Assembly (NCBI RefSeq): GCF_024347335.1
Contig: NZ_AP025463.1
Span: 1,178,001-1,242,000 of the forward strand
From: Vibrio celticus
GTDB taxonomy: Bacteria; Pseudomonadota; Gammaproteobacteria; Enterobacterales; Vibrionaceae
Reading direction: 5' to 3'
DNA: 64,000 nt
The translations under genes were made by a program, and so were the position numbers. The number at the start of each line of letters is the position of its first letter. Position 1 is the first letter of the stretch. Below, piece by piece: positions 9,076-18,004 of this stretch. A model generated the notes under the pieces. The model worked only from the letters and a program-made list of their open reading frames with translations, ran no database searches and was not told where the DNA came from.

Positions 9076-10128
9076 GTGGAAGTTCGTCATGACTGGACAG
9101 TCGCTGAAGTAAGAGCGCTGCTTGAAAAACCGTTTATGGATTTAATGTTTGAAGCTCAAGTGGTTCATAGACAGTACCAAGAGCACAACCACGTGCAGGT
9201 GAGTACGCTTCTATCGATTAAGACCGGTGCTTGTCCTGAAGACTGTAAGTACTGCCCTCAAAGTGCTCACTACCGAACGGATGTCGACAAAGAACGCCTA
9301 ATGGAAGTAGAGCGTGTTTTGGATGCGGCGCAAAAAGCAAAGAACGCAGGCTCGACTCGTTTCTGTATGGGCGCGGCATGGAAAAACCCGAAAGAACGCG
9401 ATATGCCTCACCTGACTGATATGATCAAAGGTGTGAAAGGTATGGGGCTAGAAACTTGTATGACACTAGGCATGTTAACCCCCGATCAAGCTGGCGAGTT
9501 AGCGGATGCAGGTTTGGATTACTACAACCACAACCTTGATACGTCTCCTGAGTTCTACGGCAGCATCATCACCACTCGTACTTACCAAGATCGTTTAGAT
9601 ACGCTATCTCACGTGCGTGATGCCGGTATGAAGATCTGTTCTGGTGGCATTATTGGTATGGGCGAAAGTACCAATGACCGTGCAGGTCTGCTGGTAGAGC
9701 TAGCGAACCTTCCGGTACACCCTGAGAGTGTGCCAATCAACATGCTCGTGAAAGTGAAAGGCACACCGATGGAAAACGTCGATGATGTTGAATCTTTTGA
9801 CTTCATTAAGTTGATTGCGATTGCTCGTATCATGATGCCAATGTCTGCGGTTCGTCTATCTGCAGGTCGCGAGAATATGAATGAACAGATGCAAGCGATG
9901 TGCTTCATGGCTGGCGCGAACTCTATCTTCTACGGTTGTAAGTTACTGACTACGCCAAACCCAGATGAAGACACGGATATGCAGCTGTTTAAGAAGTTAG
10001 GTATCAACAGCCAACAAGTGGCTCAGAAGCCTGATGAAATTCAAGAAAACGAACTGTTAGATCAAGTGGTGGAGCGCGTTGCTGCTCGTCCAACGAAAGA
10101 TGACATGTTCTACGATGCCACTGTTTAA
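9076..10128 (+). CDS. bioB: Biotin synthase
   Basis: BioB is the radical-SAM enzyme that inserts sulfur into dethiobiotin using a 4Fe-4S cluster and a sacrificial 2Fe-2S cluster. The GTG start at 9076 (MEVRHDWTVAEV) is preceded by AAAGGAT about 6 nt upstream. From it the CPEDCKYC motif places the cluster cysteines at 53, 57 and 60, the same numbers as in the E. coli enzyme, which supports this start over an ATG at 9022. The product is 350 residues. It is the first gene of bioBFCD, and its 3' end overlaps bioF by 14 nt. Confidence 0.97.
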   Translation: MEVRHDWTVAEVRALLEKPFMDLMFEAQVVHRQYQEHNHVQVSTLLSIKTGACPEDCKYCPQSAHYRTDVDKERLMEVERVLDAAQKAKNAGSTRFCMGAAWKNPKERDMPHLTDMIKGVKGMGLETCMTLGMLTPDQAGELADAGLDYYNHNLDTSPEFYGSIITTRTYQDRLDTLSHVRDAGMKICSGGIIGMGESTNDRAGLLVELANLPVHPESVPINMLVKVKGTPMENVDDVESFDFIKLIAIARIMMPMSAVRLSAGRENMNEQMQAMCFMAGANSIFYGCKLLTTPNPDEDTDMQLFKKLGINSQQVAQKPDEIQENELLDQVVERVAARPTKDDMFYDATV

Positions 10129-11326
10129 ATCTCGTATCAAAAGTGCCCTTGCTCATCGCCGTGAGCAAGGTTTAACTCGTCAACTCAAGGTACTCGAAAA
10201 CAGCAATAGCCCTTTGCTTAATAGTGAAGGTTCTGACTTCATTAACTTTTCGAGTAATGACTATTTAGGCTTTGCAAACGATCCTGAGTTGGTGGAGGCG
10301 TGGCAAGCTGGGCTTTCCCTTTATGGTGCTGGCAGTGCTGCATCGCCATTGGTCACGGGTTTTAGTCCTGCTCATCGAAATTTAGAGGCTCAGCTGTGTG
10401 AATGGTTGGGCTTTGAACGTGCCATTCTCTTTAGTTCTGGTTTCAGTGCGAACCAAGCCTTGTTATTTTCTCTGCTCGAAAAAGACGACACTCTGCTGCA
10501 AGACAAGCTTAATCACGCCTCTTTGATGGAAGCGGGGATGCTTTCTCCTGCAACCATGAAACGCTTTAAGCATAACGACACGCAGCATCTAGAGTCGCTA
10601 TTAAGCCGATCGCCACAATCCTTGGTTGTGACTGAAGGTGTGTTCAGCATGGACGGCGACCAAGCGCCTCTCAGTCAGATATCTAACCTGACTCATCAAT
10701 TCGACAGTTGGTTGGCGGTTGATGATGCTCATGGTATCGGAGTGCTAGGTGAGCAAGGGGTAGGGAGCTGCAACGTGGCGCAAATAACGCCCGATATTCT
10801 AGTCGTCACTTTTGGTAAAGCATTTGGCCTGTCTGGCGCTGCGATTCTTTGTTCGTCAGAAGTGGGTGATTACTTAACTCAGTTTGCTCGTCATCATGTG
10901 TACTCGACGGCGATGCCACCTTCACAAGCGGTGGCTTTGTCTCATGCATGCAAGATGATTCAAACGCAAGAGTGGCGTCGTGAGAAACTCACGGAGTTAG
11001 GCGCTCTCTATGCAGAGCAGATGAATGGTGTGAAAGGTTTTATTGATACTCAGACGCCGATCAAGCCATTTGTAATCGGCGAAGCCCAAGCTGCACTATC
11101 TATTGCTGAAGAGTTAAAGCGCAACCAAGTTTGGGTAACGGCAATAAGGCCACCAACGGTGCCAATTGGGACTGCTCGTTTGCGTATTACCTTAACGGCG
11201 AACCACAGTCAGAAACAGATTTTTCAGTTAACTAATTCGCTGCTTCAAGCAATGGAGCGACATGACGAATTAAATATCAAACCAAGCTTAGAATCGAACT
11301 TTGAATTGAAGAAAGAGGCTCAGTAA
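10115..11326 (+). CDS. bioF: 8-amino-7-oxononanoate synthase
   Basis: BioF condenses pimeloyl-ACP with alanine to give KAPA, CO2 and free ACP, using PLP. The start is ATG 10115 (MPLFKSRIKSALAHRR), overlapping the bioB stop by 14 nt, which suggests translational coupling. Landmarks in the 403-residue product are the NFSSNDYLG motif near 45-55, DDAHGIG near 203-210 and the PLP lysine in TFGKAFGLSG at residue 235. The protein is slightly longer than the E. coli enzyme, mainly through an extended charged C-terminal tail. Confidence 0.96.
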   Translation: MPLFKSRIKSALAHRREQGLTRQLKVLENSNSPLLNSEGSDFINFSSNDYLGFANDPELVEAWQAGLSLYGAGSAASPLVTGFSPAHRNLEAQLCEWLGFERAILFSSGFSANQALLFSLLEKDDTLLQDKLNHASLMEAGMLSPATMKRFKHNDTQHLESLLSRSPQSLVVTEGVFSMDGDQAPLSQISNLTHQFDSWLAVDDAHGIGVLGEQGVGSCNVAQITPDILVVTFGKAFGLSGAAILCSSEVGDYLTQFARHHVYSTAMPPSQAVALSHACKMIQTQEWRREKLTELGALYAEQMNGVKGFIDTQTPIKPFVIGEAQAALSIAEELKRNQVWVTAIRPPTVPIGTARLRITLTANHSQKQIFQLTNSLLQAMERHDELNIKPSLESNFELKKEAQ

Positions 11327-12130
11327 ATGTCACAAGAAGCAGTAGTGGATAATTACGTCGGCCAAGACAAGAGTGCGATTGCCGAGGCTTTCGGCAAAGC
11401 AGCAATAACCTATGACAAACACGCTGAATTTCAACGCGATGTTGGCCACCGACTGCTGGGTAAGTTACCGAGTGACCTTTCTGGGTTAAAGGTGCTCGAT
11501 TTAGGTTGTGGCACTGGCTATTTCTCCGAACAGATGGTGAAACGAGGCGCTGAAGTGGTTTGCGCTGATCTTTCTGTTGGAATGTTAGCAACAGCAGAGA
11601 AGCGGTGTGGTGCATCTGTCTCTTTATATCAACAAGCCGATGCCGAACAATTGCCTTTTGAAGATGGGTGTTTTGACATCGTTTTCTCTAGCCTTGCGTT
11701 GCAATGGTGTGACGACTTATCGTTACCTTTGAGAGAGATGAAGCGTGTTACAGCGGTTGGTGGGCGTGTTCTTTTCTCAACTTTGCTTGATGGGTCACTG
11801 TTTGAACTGAAAAAGTCGTGGTCCAAAATTGACGCACATCAACACGTTAACCATTTTATCACAATCAATCAGGTAAAAATTGCGTTAGCGCAATCTAGCT
11901 GTGCGGCTCATCAACTAGACTTGCCCACCATCACCGTTTGGTACGACACTGCGTTTGAACTGATGCGCGACCTTAAAGGTATCGGCGCTAATCACGTAAG
12001 TGGTCGCTCACAAGGTTTAACAAGTCGTCGCATGTTGCAGCTTGTTGAACGGGAATATCGAGAGTTTAAAAACCATCAAGGTTTCTTACCAGCAACATAT
12101 CAAGTTTGTTTAGGGGTTATTCAATTATGA
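11327..12130 (+). CDS. bioC: Malonyl-[acyl-carrier protein] O-methyltransferase
   Basis: BioC methylates malonyl-ACP with SAM. The masked ester lets the fatty-acid machinery build pimeloyl-ACP methyl ester, which BioH later cleaves; bioH is not in this window. The 267-residue product is a class I methyltransferase with the SAM motif VLDLGCGTGYFS near residues 55-67 and the typical SSLALQWCDD segment near 125. ATG 11327 directly follows the bioF stop codon, and its own stop overlaps the bioD start as ATGA, so the cluster is translationally packed. Confidence 0.95.
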   Translation: MSQEAVVDNYVGQDKSAIAEAFGKAAITYDKHAEFQRDVGHRLLGKLPSDLSGLKVLDLGCGTGYFSEQMVKRGAEVVCADLSVGMLATAEKRCGASVSLYQQADAEQLPFEDGCFDIVFSSLALQWCDDLSLPLREMKRVTAVGGRVLFSTLLDGSLFELKKSWSKIDAHQHVNHFITINQVKIALAQSSCAAHQLDLPTITVWYDTAFELMRDLKGIGANHVSGRSQGLTSRRMLQLVEREYREFKNHQGFLPATYQVCLGVIQL

Positions 12131-12810
12131 TTGATGCATTATTCATTGCAGGTACGGATACCGAAGTGGGAAAAACTGTGGTTTCAAAAGCGATTCTTCA
12201 AGCTTTGGCTGCACAAGATTTATCAACAATTGGTTACAAGCCAGTTGCTGCAGGGAGTGAAAAATCCCCTGAAGGACTACGTAATAGTGATGCACTGCAT
12301 CTTCAAGAAGCGGCGACGCAAGATATTGCTTACGAAGACGTCAATCCATATGCGTTGTTGCTACCATCATCGCCTCACATCGCTGCTAAGCATGATGGTG
12401 TTGTAATTGATGAGGCGGTATTATCAGCGAAGCTAGAAGAGCATAAGAAAAACTCTGACATCGTATTAGTTGAAGGTGCTGGTGGTTGGCGAGTCCCGGT
12501 TTCAGACGATGAATATCTTTCTAGCTGGGTTAAAAAAGAGCAGCTGCCAGTGGTACTGACTGTGGGTATTAAACTTGGTTGTTTGAGCCACGCTCTATTA
12601 ACGGCAGAAGCGATTCGTGCTGATGGCCTAAACCTAGTAGGTTGGGTCGCAAACCGTATCAATCCAGGTACTGAGCACTACGCAGATATTATTGCGATGC
12701 TTGAAGATAAGTTAGGTGCACCTAAGTTAGGTGAAATCCCTTACGTCCCAAAAGCGAAGTCTAAAAACATTGGTAAGTACATTGATGTGCAGCCTTTGCT
12801 TGCGCTTTAA
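12127..12810 (+). CDS. bioD: ATP-dependent dethiobiotin synthetase
   Basis: BioD closes the ureido ring of dethiobiotin from DAPA, CO2 and ATP. The P-loop GTDTEVGKT sits at residues 9-17 and the second conserved motif VEGAGGWRVP at about 114-123; 227 residues is the normal length. The start is ATG 12127, overlapping the bioC stop as ATGA; an earlier in-frame ATG at 12106 would lie deep in bioC and is not needed. It is the last gene of bioBFCD and is followed by a strong terminator. Confidence 0.96.
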   Translation: MIDALFIAGTDTEVGKTVVSKAILQALAAQDLSTIGYKPVAAGSEKSPEGLRNSDALHLQEAATQDIAYEDVNPYALLLPSSPHIAAKHDGVVIDEAVLSAKLEEHKKNSDIVLVEGAGGWRVPVSDDEYLSSWVKKEQLPVVLTVGIKLGCLSHALLTAEAIRADGLNLVGWVANRINPGTEHYADIIAMLEDKLGAPKLGEIPYVPKAKSKNIGKYIDVQPLLAL

Positions 12811-12834
12811 TTACCACGTTATGTACTAAATAAG

Positions 12835-12863
12835 AAAAGGGCTGCGATTGCAGCCCTTTTGCT
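12835..12863 (+). terminator. Rho-independent terminator of bioBFCD
   Basis: A perfect 11-bp stem AAAAGGGCTGC/GCAGCCCTTTT (12835-12845 with 12850-12860) with a GATT loop ends in Ts, 25 nt after the bioD stop. The A-rich left arm could let it also work leftward for the small gene at 12925. Confidence 0.88.
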
Positions 12864-12924
12864 ATTTTAAGCCTTTAGACCTTTAGTTGATAAACAACCG
12901 GTCTTTTAATAAACAAGCTTAGAA

Positions 12925-13092
12925 CTAATGTTCTTTAGTCAGTCCCATTAAAGCTTGCTGAGTTTCTGTGATTTTTGTCTGTGCCGTTTGCGGTGTTAGG
13001 ATTCCAACCTGCTTTTTCGCTTCTTCTTCAGTAATCCCTAGGTGACAGCACAGTAAATCGATAGCCATTTGAGTGTTAGTACCTTCAACCAT
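12925..13092 (-). CDS. Small conserved-looking protein of unknown function
   Basis: I do not recognise this 55-residue protein. It starts at ATG 13092 (MVEGTNTQMAIDLL) with AAAGGA about 8 nt upstream. It is mostly helical, with two cysteines in LLCCHLGITEEEAKKQVG and no signal peptide or membrane segment. The LGITEEEAKKQVG part looks like a short helix-turn-helix-like or UBA-like fold, but that is only an impression. It stands alone between bioD and htpX. The good ribosome site and the protein-like composition are the reasons for calling it a gene. Confidence 0.6.
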   Translation of the reverse strand: MVEGTNTQMAIDLLCCHLGITEEEAKKQVGILTPQTAQTKITETQQALMGLTKEH

Positions 13093-13369
13093 GATCCTTT
13101 CCTTTTTGTACATGGACTAGCCAATAAATCATCTGAAGTCACTGTAAACGGATTGTTATATCGACACCATACGACTTAGGTCTAATAGAGTGGATTTAAT
13201 TCGGATATGGCCTCGTAATCAAATGTTGCAATTTAATGCTTAACCTTGTTTTCTTAATCTAAGACTATATGTATAAGTAAGTATAAGTCTTCAAGGTTGG
13301 AATCTATTGCTGTCTGCCTTGTCTATAACAATAAGTTTTATAAAAACAGCTTTCATGCGGAGATAAGTA

Positions 13370-14233
13370 ATGAAGCGAGTAATGTTGTTCCTTGCAACTA
13401 ACTTAGCGGTTGTATTGGTACTAAGTGTTGTTCTTAATATTGTATACGCAGTTACAGGTATGCAACCCGGTAGCCTCTCAGGCTTATTGGTGATGGCTGC
13501 GGTATTTGGTTTTGGCGGCTCATTCATTTCATTAATGATGTCGAAGAAAATGGCGCTACGCTCGGTAGGCGGCATGGTCATTGAAAGCCCACGTAACGAA
13601 ACAGAACATTGGTTGATGGAGACGGTAAGCCGTCAATCTCAACAAGTTGGTATTGGTATGCCAACAGTGGCGATCTACGATTCGCCAGACATCAACGCAT
13701 TTGCAACGGGCGCTAAGCGTGATGATTCATTGGTCGCAGTATCAACGGGTCTTCTGCACAGTATGACGCGTGACGAAGCTGAAGCGGTATTAGCTCACGA
13801 AGTTAGCCACATCGCGAATGGTGATATGGTGACAATGACCCTAATGCAAGGTGTTGTGAACACGTTCGTTATCTTCCTATCTCGTTTCATCGCCAACATT
13901 GTTGCGTCGAATGACAACGAAGAGGAGGGTGGCAGCAACATGATGGTGTACTTCGGTGTGTCTATGGTGCTGGAACTGGTATTTGGTTTCCTAGCGAGCT
14001 TCATTACGATGTGGTACAGCCGCCATCGTGAGTTCCATGCTGATGCAGGTGCTGCGCACTTGGTAGGTAAAGAGAAGATGATTGCAGCGCTAGAGCGTCT
14101 AAAGGTGAGCCACGAGCCACAACTAGAAGGTTCTATGATGGCGTTTGGTATCAACGGTAAGAAGTCTCTAACTGAGCTTCTAATGAGCCACCCGCCGCTA
14201 GATAAGCGTATTGCTTCTCTACGTAACATGTAA
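13370..14233 (+). CDS. htpX: Protease HtpX (membrane zinc metalloprotease, M48)
   Basis: HtpX is an inner-membrane zinc endopeptidase that degrades misfolded membrane proteins alongside FtsH. The 287-residue product has two N-terminal membrane segments (about 4-27 and 36-56), the catalytic motif HEVSH at 143-147 and two further hydrophobic segments between about 155 and 215. The distal zinc ligand is in REFHADAGAAHL (about 222-233). An ATG start with GGAGATAAGTA upstream is clear. In E. coli the gene is controlled by CpxR and sigma-32; I could not establish either site here. It is monocistronic with its own terminator. Confidence 0.96.
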   Translation: MKRVMLFLATNLAVVLVLSVVLNIVYAVTGMQPGSLSGLLVMAAVFGFGGSFISLMMSKKMALRSVGGMVIESPRNETEHWLMETVSRQSQQVGIGMPTVAIYDSPDINAFATGAKRDDSLVAVSTGLLHSMTRDEAEAVLAHEVSHIANGDMVTMTLMQGVVNTFVIFLSRFIANIVASNDNEEEGGSNMMVYFGVSMVLELVFGFLASFITMWYSRHREFHADAGAAHLVGKEKMIAALERLKVSHEPQLEGSMMAFGINGKKSLTELLMSHPPLDKRIASLRNM

Positions 14234-14276
14234 TTTCTAATACAAGCTGCTGTCGTTAAGCGGCAGTATCTATGCT

Positions 14277-14303
14277 AAAGGCTTCCTTCGGGAGGCCTTT
14301 TTT
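14277..14303 (+). terminator. Rho-independent terminator of htpX
   Basis: The stem AAAGGCTTCC/GGAGGCCTTT with a TTCG tetraloop (14277-14286 with 14291-14300) runs into T6, about 45 nt after the htpX stop. The arm AAAGGCTTCC recurs in the purB terminator at 14443. Confidence 0.88.
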
Positions 14304-14442
14304 GATCTTAGCATTTAAGGATGTTTGTCTTATGTGGTTTGGAGTTTTTGAATGGGGGAGACTAGTTGGAGAACTCAGGTTTGATTAACGACTGTTGTTT
14401 TACTTAGGGACTACTGTTCGAAACATTTGTTCTACGCAACAA

Positions 14443-14467
14443 AAAGGCTTCCACGTGGGAAGCCTTT
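14443..14467 (-). terminator. Rho-independent terminator of purB
   Basis: A 10-bp perfect stem AAAGGCTTCC/GGAAGCCTTT (14443-14452 with 14458-14467) has A5 on its left edge, which reads as a T-run on the minus strand. It is 22 nt beyond the purB stop. Confidence 0.85.
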
Positions 14468-14488
14468 GTTTATTCGTTTGTTCGAATC

Positions 14489-15859
14489 TTACAGCTTGTC
14501 AGTCAGCTCGATTGCTTGACCGATGTAGTTCGCTGGTGTCATCTCTTTCAGGCGAACTTTCTCGTCTGCAGGGATTTCAAGACCGTCGATGAATGCACGC
14601 ATGCCTTCGCCATCTACACGCTTACCACGAGTTAGCTCTTTTAGCTTCTCGTATGGCTTCTCGATACCGTAACGACGCATTACTGTTTGTACTGGTTCAG
14701 CCAGTACTTCCCAGTTCTTGTCCAGTTCAGCAAGTAGCGCTTCACGGTTAACTTCTAGCTTGCTAATACCTTTCAGAGTTGAAGTGTATGCAATGATAGC
14801 GTAGCCAACACCAACACCTAGGTTACGAAGAACCGTAGAGTCAGTTAGGTCACGTTGCCAGCGAGAAACTGGAAGTTTTTGTGCAAGGTGGCTAAATACT
14901 GCGTTAGCTAGACCAAGGTTGCCTTCAGAGTTTTCGAAGTCAATTGGGTTAACTTTATGCGGCATTGTAGAAGAACCGATTTCGCCAGCAATAGTCTTCT
15001 GCTTGAAGTGACCAAGAGCGATGTAGCCCCAAACGTCACGGTCGAAGTCTAGAAGAATCGTGTTGAAACGAGCAACCGCGTCGAATAGCTCAGCGATGTA
15101 ATCGTGAGGTTCGATTTGAGTTGTGTACGGGTTCCAAGTTACGCCAAGAGATTCAGTGATGAACTCTTCAGAGAACTGGTGCCATTCAACTTCTGGGTAT
15201 GCAGAAAGGTGTGCGTTGTAGTTACCTACCGCGCCGTTGATTTTCGCTAGGATCTCAACGCTTTCGATTTGCTTGTATTGACGTTCCATACGGTACGCAA
15301 CGTTAGCCATCTCTTTCCCCATAGTAGAAGGAGAAGCTGGCTGACCGTGTGTACGAGAAAGAAGAGGAATGTCACGGTACTCGTTCGCAAGTGCTTTGAT
15401 AGCATCAATTACGTTACGAATTTCTGGAAGAATCACTGTGTCACGAGCTTCTTTAAGCATAAGCGCGTGAGATGTGTTGTTGATGTCTTCAGAAGTACAT
15501 GCAAAGTGAATGAATTCGTTAACTGCGTGAAGCTCAGGAACGCCCGCAACTTTCTCTTTCAAGAAGTACTCAACCGCTTTTACGTCGTGGTTTGTCGTGC
15601 GCTCGATCTCTTTGATACGCAGAGCGTCTTCTTCGCTGAAGTTAGCGGCTAGTTCATCAAGAAACTGGTTAGCTTCTGCACTGAACGCTGGTACTTCCTT
15701 GATTGCATCAGTAGCTGCAAGCTTTTGTAACCAACGAATTTCAACGATAGAGCGGTACTTTAGTAGTCCAAACTCACTAAAGATGCTGCGTAATGCAATA
15801 GTCTTACTTCCGTAACGGCCGTCTACTGGTGAAACAGCAGTCAATGCTGACAGTTCCAT
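14489..15859 (-). CDS. purB: Adenylosuccinate lyase
   Basis: PurB acts twice in purine synthesis: it splits SAICAR to AICAR plus fumarate, and adenylosuccinate to AMP plus fumarate. The 456-residue product belongs to the fumarase/aspartase superfamily. It carries the signature SSTMPHKVNP (about residues 296-305) with the mobile catalytic loop, and the substrate-binding TSEDINN and SRTHGQPASPSTMGKE segments. The start MELSALTAVSPVDGRYG is typical. It is transcribed leftward after the mnmA-hflD pair but is separated from it by a terminator, and has its own PurR-type operator about 75 nt upstream. Confidence 0.98.
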   Translation of the reverse strand: MELSALTAVSPVDGRYGSKTIALRSIFSEFGLLKYRSIVEIRWLQKLAATDAIKEVPAFSAEANQFLDELAANFSEEDALRIKEIERTTNHDVKAVEYFLKEKVAGVPELHAVNEFIHFACTSEDINNTSHALMLKEARDTVILPEIRNVIDAIKALANEYRDIPLLSRTHGQPASPSTMGKEMANVAYRMERQYKQIESVEILAKINGAVGNYNAHLSAYPEVEWHQFSEEFITESLGVTWNPYTTQIEPHDYIAELFDAVARFNTILLDFDRDVWGYIALGHFKQKTIAGEIGSSTMPHKVNPIDFENSEGNLGLANAVFSHLAQKLPVSRWQRDLTDSTVLRNLGVGVGYAIIAYTSTLKGISKLEVNREALLAELDKNWEVLAEPVQTVMRRYGIEKPYEKLKELTRGKRVDGEGMRAFIDGLEIPADEKVRLKEMTPANYIGQAIELTDKL

Positions 15860-15933
15860 GGTGTTCTCCTGAATTGAGTTTTCTAAATTTTGAGAGGTTT
15901 ATACCAGTAACAATCTCAATTGTCACGCATATT

Positions 15934-15949
15934 GCGCAATCGTTTGCGT
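15934..15949. promoter_or_regulatory. PurR-type operator upstream of purB
   Basis: Read on the minus strand, the 16-mer ACGCAAACGATTGCGC matches the PurR consensus ACGCAAACGTTTGCGT at 14 of 16 positions, including the central CG. It lies 75-90 nt upstream of the purB start, where a promoter is expected. PurR with hypoxanthine or guanine would repress purB. In E. coli the purB operator is inside the gene, so an upstream site would act at initiation instead. Confidence 0.75.
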
Positions 15950-15962
15950 GAGAGTTGTGTTG

Positions 15963-15996
15963 ATACAAAAAACAAGCTCGCGACAAGGCGCGAGCT
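15963..15996 (-). terminator. Rho-independent terminator of mnmA-hflD
   Basis: The 8-bp perfect stem AGCTCGCG/CGCGAGCT (15975-15982 with 15989-15996) is followed on the minus strand by TGTTTTTTG. It sits immediately after the hflD stop codon. Confidence 0.85.
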
Positions 15997-16002
15997 AATA
16001 AA

Positions 16003-16620
16003 TTACATTCGAGCTAGTAGGATTTGAGCCTGCTCGATCATCTTCTTGCGACCGAAGATAAGGTGGCGGCGTTTACCACCAACCTGGCGCCATAACACAG
16101 CGCTTCGAATCCCTGATAGAAGCAGTGCGCGAACCTTATGTTGGCTCGAGGTTTGTTGAAGTACAGCTGGTGTGCCAGAAACCTGAATACGAGGGCCTAT
16201 TGGGCTCACAACATCAAGGTAGATGCTCGCTAGGTTGCTGATCATTTGCTCGTCAAACAGATCAAAATGTTCAGTTTGGCGTTCTGCAGTTTGAATGCGA
16301 TCGCCAAGCTGAGACATAGAGTCGTTACGAGAAGATAGCTTACGCTCAAGAGCCATCAAGCTGATAATGTAGCGCGTAATATCGCTACCAGCTGGAGTAC
16401 TATCGATACCTTTTACTAAGCACTCAAGGCCAAGCTTTAGGTTCGCTTCACGTCCAAATACGCCCACGGTGTTCGCCGGGTTGGTATTTAAAATAGCATT
16501 GAGTGAAGCTTCGAAGGCATCTTTATCACAATGGCCGTCTTTCGCTACTTGTTGAACCAAAGCCACAGCTTGGCAAATTCCGGCGAAAGCAATAGTACGG
16601 TCATAAAGTGTATTAGCCAC
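16003..16620 (-). CDS. hflD: High frequency lysogenization protein HflD homolog
   Basis: HflD is a helical protein peripherally bound to the inner membrane. In E. coli it binds lambda CII and modulates lysogeny; its host role is still unclear. The 205-residue product has the family N-terminus (YDRTIAFAGICQAVALVQQ) and the C-terminal LLSGIRSAVLWRQVGGKRRHLIFGRKK segment that marks the family. It lies 43 nt downstream of mnmA, the normal arrangement in enterobacteria and vibrios, and a terminator follows directly. Confidence 0.93.
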   Translation of the reverse strand: MANTLYDRTIAFAGICQAVALVQQVAKDGHCDKDAFEASLNAILNTNPANTVGVFGREANLKLGLECLVKGIDSTPAGSDITRYIISLMALERKLSSRNDSMSQLGDRIQTAERQTEHFDLFDEQMISNLASIYLDVVSPIGPRIQVSGTPAVLQQTSSQHKVRALLLSGIRSAVLWRQVGGKRRHLIFGRKKMIEQAQILLARM

Positions 16621-16663
16621 GTAGTAACTCCTAGTTGTCTTCTATCGTTTGTCGTTTGATTGA

Positions 16664-17800
16664 TTAGATGCGCTTTTCGATGATACCGCCACCAAGACAA
16701 ACTTCGTCTAGGTAGAACACTGCCGATTGACCTGGGGTCACAGCAATCTGTGGTTCATCAAAAATAACCTTAATGTTCTCATCATCAATTGGGATGATTG
16801 TACAAGGAATATCGGTTTGACGGTAACGTGTTTTTACCGTGCATGTCATAACTTCATTAATTGGTGTGCGATTTACCCAGTGAAGCTGAGAAGCGATCAA
16901 ACCTTCTGATTTTAGAAGAGGGTGATCTTTACCTTGTACTGCGATCAGAACATTACGCTTCAGATCTTTTTCACCAACAAACCATGGTTCTTCGTTACCG
17001 CCGCCACCTTTAGTGCCGCCAATATGAAGACCTTTACGCTGACCTAGCGTGTGGTACATCAAACCTTGGTGTTGACCAATCACTTGGCCTTCTGGTGTTT
17101 CGATGTTACCCGGTTGTGCTGGTAGGTACTTGCCTAGGAACTCAGTGAATTTGCGCTCACCGATAAAGCAGATGCCTGTTGAATCTTTCTTCTTCGCTGT
17201 GATTAAGTCTTGCTCTTCAGCAATACGTCGCACTTCTGGCTTCTCTAATTCACCGACAGGGAATAGGCTGCGTGCCACTTGATCTGAGCTTAGCGTGTAT
17301 AGGAAATAGCTTTGGTCTTTGTTGCTGTCTAGACCGCGTAGCATTTCTGGTTTTACGCCAGCATCAAGCTCTTCTTGAGTTGGGAAAGTACGACGAACGT
17401 AGTGACCCATCGCAATGTAGTCTGCGTCTAGCACTTCATCCGCAAACTCTAAGAATGCTTTGAATTTGATTTCTTTGTTACAAAGAATATCTGGGTTAGG
17501 TGTACGGCCTGCTTTGTACTCTTCAAGGAAGTATTCGAATACGTTGTCCCAGTATTCTGCAGCAAAGTTGATAGTGTGAAGGTGGATACCTAGTTTGTCA
17601 CATACCGCTTGAGCATCAGCAAGATCTTCAGCTGCCGTGCAGTATTCTTCGTTATCGTCTTCTTCCCAGTTTTTCATGAAAAGGCCTTCTACCTGATAGC
17701 CTTGTTGCTGAAGAAGATACGCCGATACTGACGAATCTACACCGCCGGACATACCGACAATTACTTTCTTTTCGCTGTTTCCAGAGCTGATATCTGACAT
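16664..17800 (-). CDS. mnmA: tRNA-specific 2-thiouridylase MnmA
   Basis: MnmA adenylates U34 of tRNA-Lys, -Glu and -Gln and inserts sulfur received through the Tus relay, giving s2U34. The 378-residue product has the PP-loop VGMSGGVDSSVSAYLL (about residues 16-31), catalytic cysteines in PDILCNKEIKF (about 109) and STGICFIGER (about 207), and a C-terminal beta-barrel domain. An N-terminal extension of about ten residues precedes the PP-loop. It is the first gene of the mnmA-hflD unit, divergent from the 89-residue gene at 18005. Confidence 0.97.
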   Translation of the reverse strand: MSDISSGNSEKKVIVGMSGGVDSSVSAYLLQQQGYQVEGLFMKNWEEDDNEEYCTAAEDLADAQAVCDKLGIHLHTINFAAEYWDNVFEYFLEEYKAGRTPNPDILCNKEIKFKAFLEFADEVLDADYIAMGHYVRRTFPTQEELDAGVKPEMLRGLDSNKDQSYFLYTLSSDQVARSLFPVGELEKPEVRRIAEEQDLITAKKKDSTGICFIGERKFTEFLGKYLPAQPGNIETPEGQVIGQHQGLMYHTLGQRKGLHIGGTKGGGGNEEPWFVGEKDLKRNVLIAVQGKDHPLLKSEGLIASQLHWVNRTPINEVMTCTVKTRYRQTDIPCTIIPIDDENIKVIFDEPQIAVTPGQSAVFYLDEVCLGGGIIEKRI

Positions 17801-18004
17801 GTCTAAACACCGTTACTATTACTTGGTCGCAGATTCTAACAGAAAGAGAAACGCCGTGACAGATCCGAGACCGGAATCACAGTTTCATTTGCACAAATAG
17901 TGCGCTGACTTTGTTAGAGAATCGCATGAGAGCGAGGTGAGTCGCTAGGATGTCAGAAGTATATGTGGCATAGTCGCTCGAAATCCAAGACCTGAGATAA
18001 AAAA

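Noticed and set aside
13795..14229. A 144-codon leftward frame antisense to htpX
   Set aside because: It lies wholly inside a well-identified gene, with composition typical of antisense shadow frames.
15269..15652. A 127-codon rightward frame antisense to purB
   Set aside because: It lies wholly within purB, is rich in Cys, Arg and Val from reverse-strand codons and has no start context.
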